64,000 nucleotides of DNA, taken from Sphingomonas sp. S2M10. GTDB lineage: Bacteria > Pseudomonadota > Alphaproteobacteria > Sphingomonadales > Sphingomonadaceae. The notes below the pieces were generated by a model. It was not told where the DNA came from, ran no database searches, and was given only the letters and a program-made list of their open reading frames with translations. Position 1 is the first letter of the stretch. Every line of letters begins with the position of its first letter. The stretch covers positions 1 to 64,000 of the forward strand of contig NZ_JAAILI010000077.1 of NCBI RefSeq assembly GCF_012650175.1. Direction: 5' to 3'. Shown in pieces: positions 61,493 to 64,000 of the stretch. Made by a program: the position numbers and the translations under genes.

Positions 61493-63319
61493 ATGATCCG
61501 TACCGGCCTTTCGCTCGCGGCGCTCGCCGCGATGCTGGCGGCGCCCGCCCAGTCGCAGACCAGCACGACGCCCGCCGCCGCGCCGACCGCAGCCGAGGCC
61601 GCGGCCTTCCTGACCCGCGCCCAGCAGGAAATGGCGGCGTTCACGCTCGTCTCCTCGCGCGTTGCCTGGGTGAACGCGACCTACATCACCGACGATACCG
61701 ATGCGCTCGCTGCCGACTACGGCGCCAAGGGCACCGAAATGGCGGTCCGCTTCGCGCTCGACGCCGCGCGGCTCCAGAAGGCGCCCGGCCTCACGCCCGA
61801 GCAGCAGCGCCAGCTGACCATGCTCCGCGCCGCGCTGGTGCTCCCCGCGCCGACGACGCCGGGCGCTGCCCAGCAGCTCAGCGACCTCTCGACCAAGCTC
61901 GGGTCCTTCTACGCCAAGGGCAAGGGCACGCTGGGCGGCAAGCCGATCAACGGGAGCGACATCGAAGCCGCGATGGGCGACAGCCGCGACCCCAATGCGC
62001 TCAAGGAGATGTGGGTCAGCTGGCACGACAATGTCGGCGCACCGATGCGGCCCGACTATACCAAGCTCGTCGGCATTGCCAACCAGGGCGCGAAGGAGCT
62101 CGGCTTCGCCGACACCGGCGCGCTGTGGCGCTCGGGCTATGACATGCCCCCGGCCGAATTCGCGGCGATGACCGACAAATTGTGGAACGAGGTGAAGCCG
62201 CTCTACGTCGCGCTTCACACCTATGTCCGCCGCAAGCTCAACGAGAAATACGGCGATGCGGTGCAGGCCAGGACCGGCCCTATCCGCGCCGACCTGCTCG
62301 GCAACATGTGGGCGCAGGAATGGGGCAACATCTACGATGTGGTCGCGCCCAAGGGGGCCGGCGACCTCGGCTATGACGTGGGCGAGCTGCTCAAGGCAAA
62401 GCAGTACGACTGGAAGAAGATGGTTCAGACCGGCGAGGGCTTCTACTCCTCGCTCGGCTTCGCGGCGCTGCCGGGGACGTTCTGGGAGCGCTCGATGTTC
62501 CTCAAGCCCGCCGACCGCGAAGTGCTGTGCCACGCCTCGGCCTGGGACATCGACGAGAAGGACGACATTCGCATCAAGATGTGCATCAAGGTGAATTCGG
62601 ACGATTTCGTCACGATTCACCACGAGCTCGGCCACAATTACTATCAGCGCGCCTACAAGGCGCAGCCGGCACTATACCGCAACGGCGCGAATGACGGCTT
62701 CCACGAGGCGATCGGCGATTTCGTCGCACTTTCGATCACGCCCGAATATCTGGTGCAGATCGGCCTGCTCGACCGGGCCCAGGTGCCGAGCGCCGACAAG
62801 GATATCGGCCTGCTGCTCCGCCAGGCGATGGACAAGGTGGCGTTCCTGCCGTTCGGCCTGCTGGTCGACAAATATCGCTGGCAGATCTTCGACGGCACCA
62901 TTCCCGCCAACCAGTATGAGGCGGGCTGGAACAAGCTGCGCCTGCAATATCAGGGGATCGTGCCGCCGGTGGCGCGCGACGAGACCAGGTTCGATGCGGG
63001 CGCCAAATATCACGTGGCGGGCAGCGTGCCCTATACGCGCTACTTCCTCGCGCGGCTGCTCCAGTTCCAGTTCTACAAGGCGGCGTGCGACCAGTCGGGC
63101 TGGAAGGGTCCGCTGCATCGCTGCAGCTTCTATGGCAACAAGGAAGTCGGCGCGCGGCTGAACAAGATGCTCGAGATGGGCGCCTCCAAGCCCTGGCCGG
63201 ATGCGCTGCAGACCTTCACCGGCAGCCGCGAAATCTCGGGCAAGGCGATGGTCGAATATTTCGCGCCGCTGAAGACGTGGCTCGACGAGCAGAACAAGGG
63301 CCAGCCGCAGGGCTGGTGA
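61493..63319 (+). CDS. M2-family peptidyl-dipeptidase (ACE-like)
   Basis: The protein is 608 aa with a signal peptide (about 1-22, SLAALAAMLAAPAQSQ). The zinc motif HHELGH (H377-E-x-x-H381) is followed by the third ligand in NDGFHEAIGDFVALS (glutamate about 26 residues later). The block WDIDEKDDIRIKMCIKV and the C-terminal MLEMGASKPWPDALQTFTG match bacterial ACE homologues. It should release dipeptides from peptide C termini in the periplasm or outside. Confidence 0.95.
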   Translation: MIRTGLSLAALAAMLAAPAQSQTSTTPAAAPTAAEAAAFLTRAQQEMAAFTLVSSRVAWVNATYITDDTDALAADYGAKGTEMAVRFALDAARLQKAPGLTPEQQRQLTMLRAALVLPAPTTPGAAQQLSDLSTKLGSFYAKGKGTLGGKPINGSDIEAAMGDSRDPNALKEMWVSWHDNVGAPMRPDYTKLVGIANQGAKELGFADTGALWRSGYDMPPAEFAAMTDKLWNEVKPLYVALHTYVRRKLNEKYGDAVQARTGPIRADLLGNMWAQEWGNIYDVVAPKGAGDLGYDVGELLKAKQYDWKKMVQTGEGFYSSLGFAALPGTFWERSMFLKPADREVLCHASAWDIDEKDDIRIKMCIKVNSDDFVTIHHELGHNYYQRAYKAQPALYRNGANDGFHEAIGDFVALSITPEYLVQIGLLDRAQVPSADKDIGLLLRQAMDKVAFLPFGLLVDKYRWQIFDGTIPANQYEAGWNKLRLQYQGIVPPVARDETRFDAGAKYHVAGSVPYTRYFLARLLQFQFYKAACDQSGWKGPLHRCSFYGNKEVGARLNKMLEMGASKPWPDALQTFTGSREISGKAMVEYFAPLKTWLDEQNKGQPQGW

Positions 63320-63328
63320 TCGGAGGCG

Positions 63329-63357
63329 GGCGGCATCCTCTCCGGATGCCGCCCGAG
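63329..63357. terminator. 12-bp hairpin between convergent genes
   Basis: CGGGCGGCATCC (63329-63340) pairs perfectly with GGATGCCGCCCG (63346-63357) around TCTCC. It fills the 40-nt gap between the M2 peptidase stop and the stop of the small ORF, so it can serve both. Confidence 0.75.
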
Positions 63358-63359
63358 CT

Positions 63360-63500
63360 TCACGCTTCCGGATCCTGATCCGGGATCATGTTCTCGTCGG
63401 CAATCTCGGCATTCCATTCGGCCGAGCTGTCGGTGCCGTCCGGCTGATGGGCGGTCCCGGGCTGGGTGTCGGGGGTTTCGCGGGTCGGTTCGGGGTTCAT
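63360..63500 (-). CDS. Small acidic protein (46 aa), unknown
   Basis: ATG 63500 has GGAGAG at good spacing. The product is short, acidic and probably unfolded (MNPEPTRETPDTQPG ... DENMIPDQDPEA). It lies 44 nt downstream of the DUF486 gene on the same strand and ends at a shared hairpin. Too short for a family assignment. Confidence 0.5.
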   Translation of the reverse strand: MNPEPTRETPDTQPGTAHQPDGTDSSAEWNAEIADENMIPDQDPEA

Positions 63501-63544
63501 GGCGCTCTCCTTGTCGAGGAGAAACGCCCCGGCGGCGCGCGGGT

Positions 63545-63892
63545 TCAGCTCGGCGTGCGGAACAGGAAGAACGCGCCCGCCGCGATCAGCGCGAAGCCGA
63601 TCAGGTGGTTCAGCGTGATCCGCTGCCCCAGATACAGCACCGAGAAGGCGGCGAAGACGGTGAGGGTGATCACCTCCTGCATGCCCTTTAGCTGTGCGGC
63701 CGAATAGACCGCGCTGCCCAGCCGGTTGGCCGGGACCGCGAAGCAATATTCGACAAAGGCGATGCCCCAGCTGGACACGATCACCAGCAGCAGCGGCGCG
63801 CTCTTGTATTTCAGGTGGCCGTACCAGGCGAAGGTCATGAACAGGTTCGAGACGAACAGCAGCCCGATCGGCAGCAGGCGATCTACCGACAT
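63545..63892 (-). CDS. DUF486 family small membrane protein
   Basis: The protein is 115 aa with four hydrophobic helices (LLPIGLLFVSNLFMTFAWYGHLK, LLLVIVSSWGIAFVEYCFAVPANR, ITLTVFAAFSVLYLG, LIGFALIAAGAFFLFR). FAWYGHLK and EYCFAVPANRLG are characteristic of DUF486, a four-helix DMT-related family. Function unknown. It starts 6 nt after the stop of surE, so it is probably co-transcribed with it. Confidence 0.9.
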   Translation of the reverse strand: MSVDRLLPIGLLFVSNLFMTFAWYGHLKYKSAPLLLVIVSSWGIAFVEYCFAVPANRLGSAVYSAAQLKGMQEVITLTVFAAFSVLYLGQRITLNHLIGFALIAAGAFFLFRTPS

Positions 63893-63898
63893 CGCCGC

Positions 63899-64000
63899 TC
63901 AGGCCGAATAGGCCCCGCGCAGCCGATCCATCGACTCGCGGTGGGTGAGATCGAGATGCAGCGGCGTGACGGTGACGAACCCCGCCTCGATCGCGTCCAG
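63899..64000 (-). CDS. surE: C-terminal end of SurE 5'/3'-nucleotidase (cut by window edge)
   Basis: The visible 33 residues are LDAIEAGFVTVTPLHLDL followed by THRESMDRLRGAYSA. The G-F-V/I-S/T-V-T-P-L-x-L-D-L-T block is the conserved SurE C terminus. SurE dephosphorylates nucleoside monophosphates in the stationary phase. The rest of the gene is outside the window. Confidence 0.8.
   Translation of the reverse strand: MDAIEAGFVTVTPLHLDLTHRESMDRLRGAYSA

Noticed and set aside
1..64000. CRISPR arrays, insertion sequences, integrases or prophage genes
   Set aside because: No spacer-repeat array, transposase or integrase reading frame was seen. The only mobile-looking sequence is the palindromic repeat at 42351.

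Overview
The window is about 64 kb of high-GC DNA whose genes look most like those of a sphingomonad (Alphaproteobacteria, Sphingomonas or a close relative). The evidence is codon use, the types of paralogues present, the split tonB-exbB-exbD-exbD energy operon, and the M2 dipeptidase, DUF4349 and FolB sequences. This assignment comes from recognising protein families, not from a search. Both ends of the window cut genes.

Left third (1-22.5 kb): an AraC-type regulator is followed by a ten-gene same-strand cluster built around a very large two-partner-secretion exoprotein (TpsA, 4347 aa, 8251-21294). The cluster holds the TpsB outer-membrane transporter, a DUF2341/LamG-ExbB fusion, an ExbD/TolR protein, a proline-rich TonB-like protein, a porin-like barrel and a small secreted protein. 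After TpsA come a Skp/OmpH-like periplasmic protein and a small secreted protein that resembles a TonB C-terminal domain. I infer an adhesin secretion system with its own proton-motive-force machinery.

RNA-repair region (22.7-32 kb): rtcR (sigma-54 activator with CARF-type sensor) and a tandem-AAA ATPase lie on the minus strand. Divergent from them, behind a clear -24/-12 promoter (26681-26696), is the operon rsr (Ro60/TROVE) - four noncoding RNAs - rtcB - nucleotidyltransferase - rtcA. The 570 nt between rsr and rtcB is filled by four tandem Y-RNA-like (YrlA-type) RNAs. Each has the same bulged Ro-type stem formed by its two ends, but each carries a different, circularly permuted or minimal tRNA-like domain. 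This is the most interesting part of the window.

32-39.4 kb: a compact minus-strand, largely overlapping operon SWIM-DUF5691-MoxR AAA-DUF5682-VWA. It is a predicted MoxR/VWA chaperone-like module resembling the E. coli yehLMPQ cluster.

39.5-53.9 kb: mainly core genes. These are tRNA-Arg(TCT), a queuosine-precursor transporter, a TSUP permease, purQ/purS/purC with a palindromic repeat element between purS and purC, a DUF4349 lipoprotein, a phytanoyl-CoA dioxygenase-like gene split by a frameshift, parC, a GGDEF-EAL protein, a CCA-adding enzyme, a Nudix CoA pyrophosphatase, a DUF1285 protein, a GNAT acetyltransferase, folB and a secreted protein of unknown function.

54-64 kb: the housekeeping tonB-exbB-exbD-exbD operon with a strong terminator; a small secreted TPR-like protein behind a four-half-site Pho-box-like array; a putative lipoprotein; a chemoreceptor; a GFA-like protein; an alpha/beta hydrolase; an M2 peptidyl-dipeptidase; a small acidic ORF; a DUF486 membrane protein; and the C-terminal end of surE.
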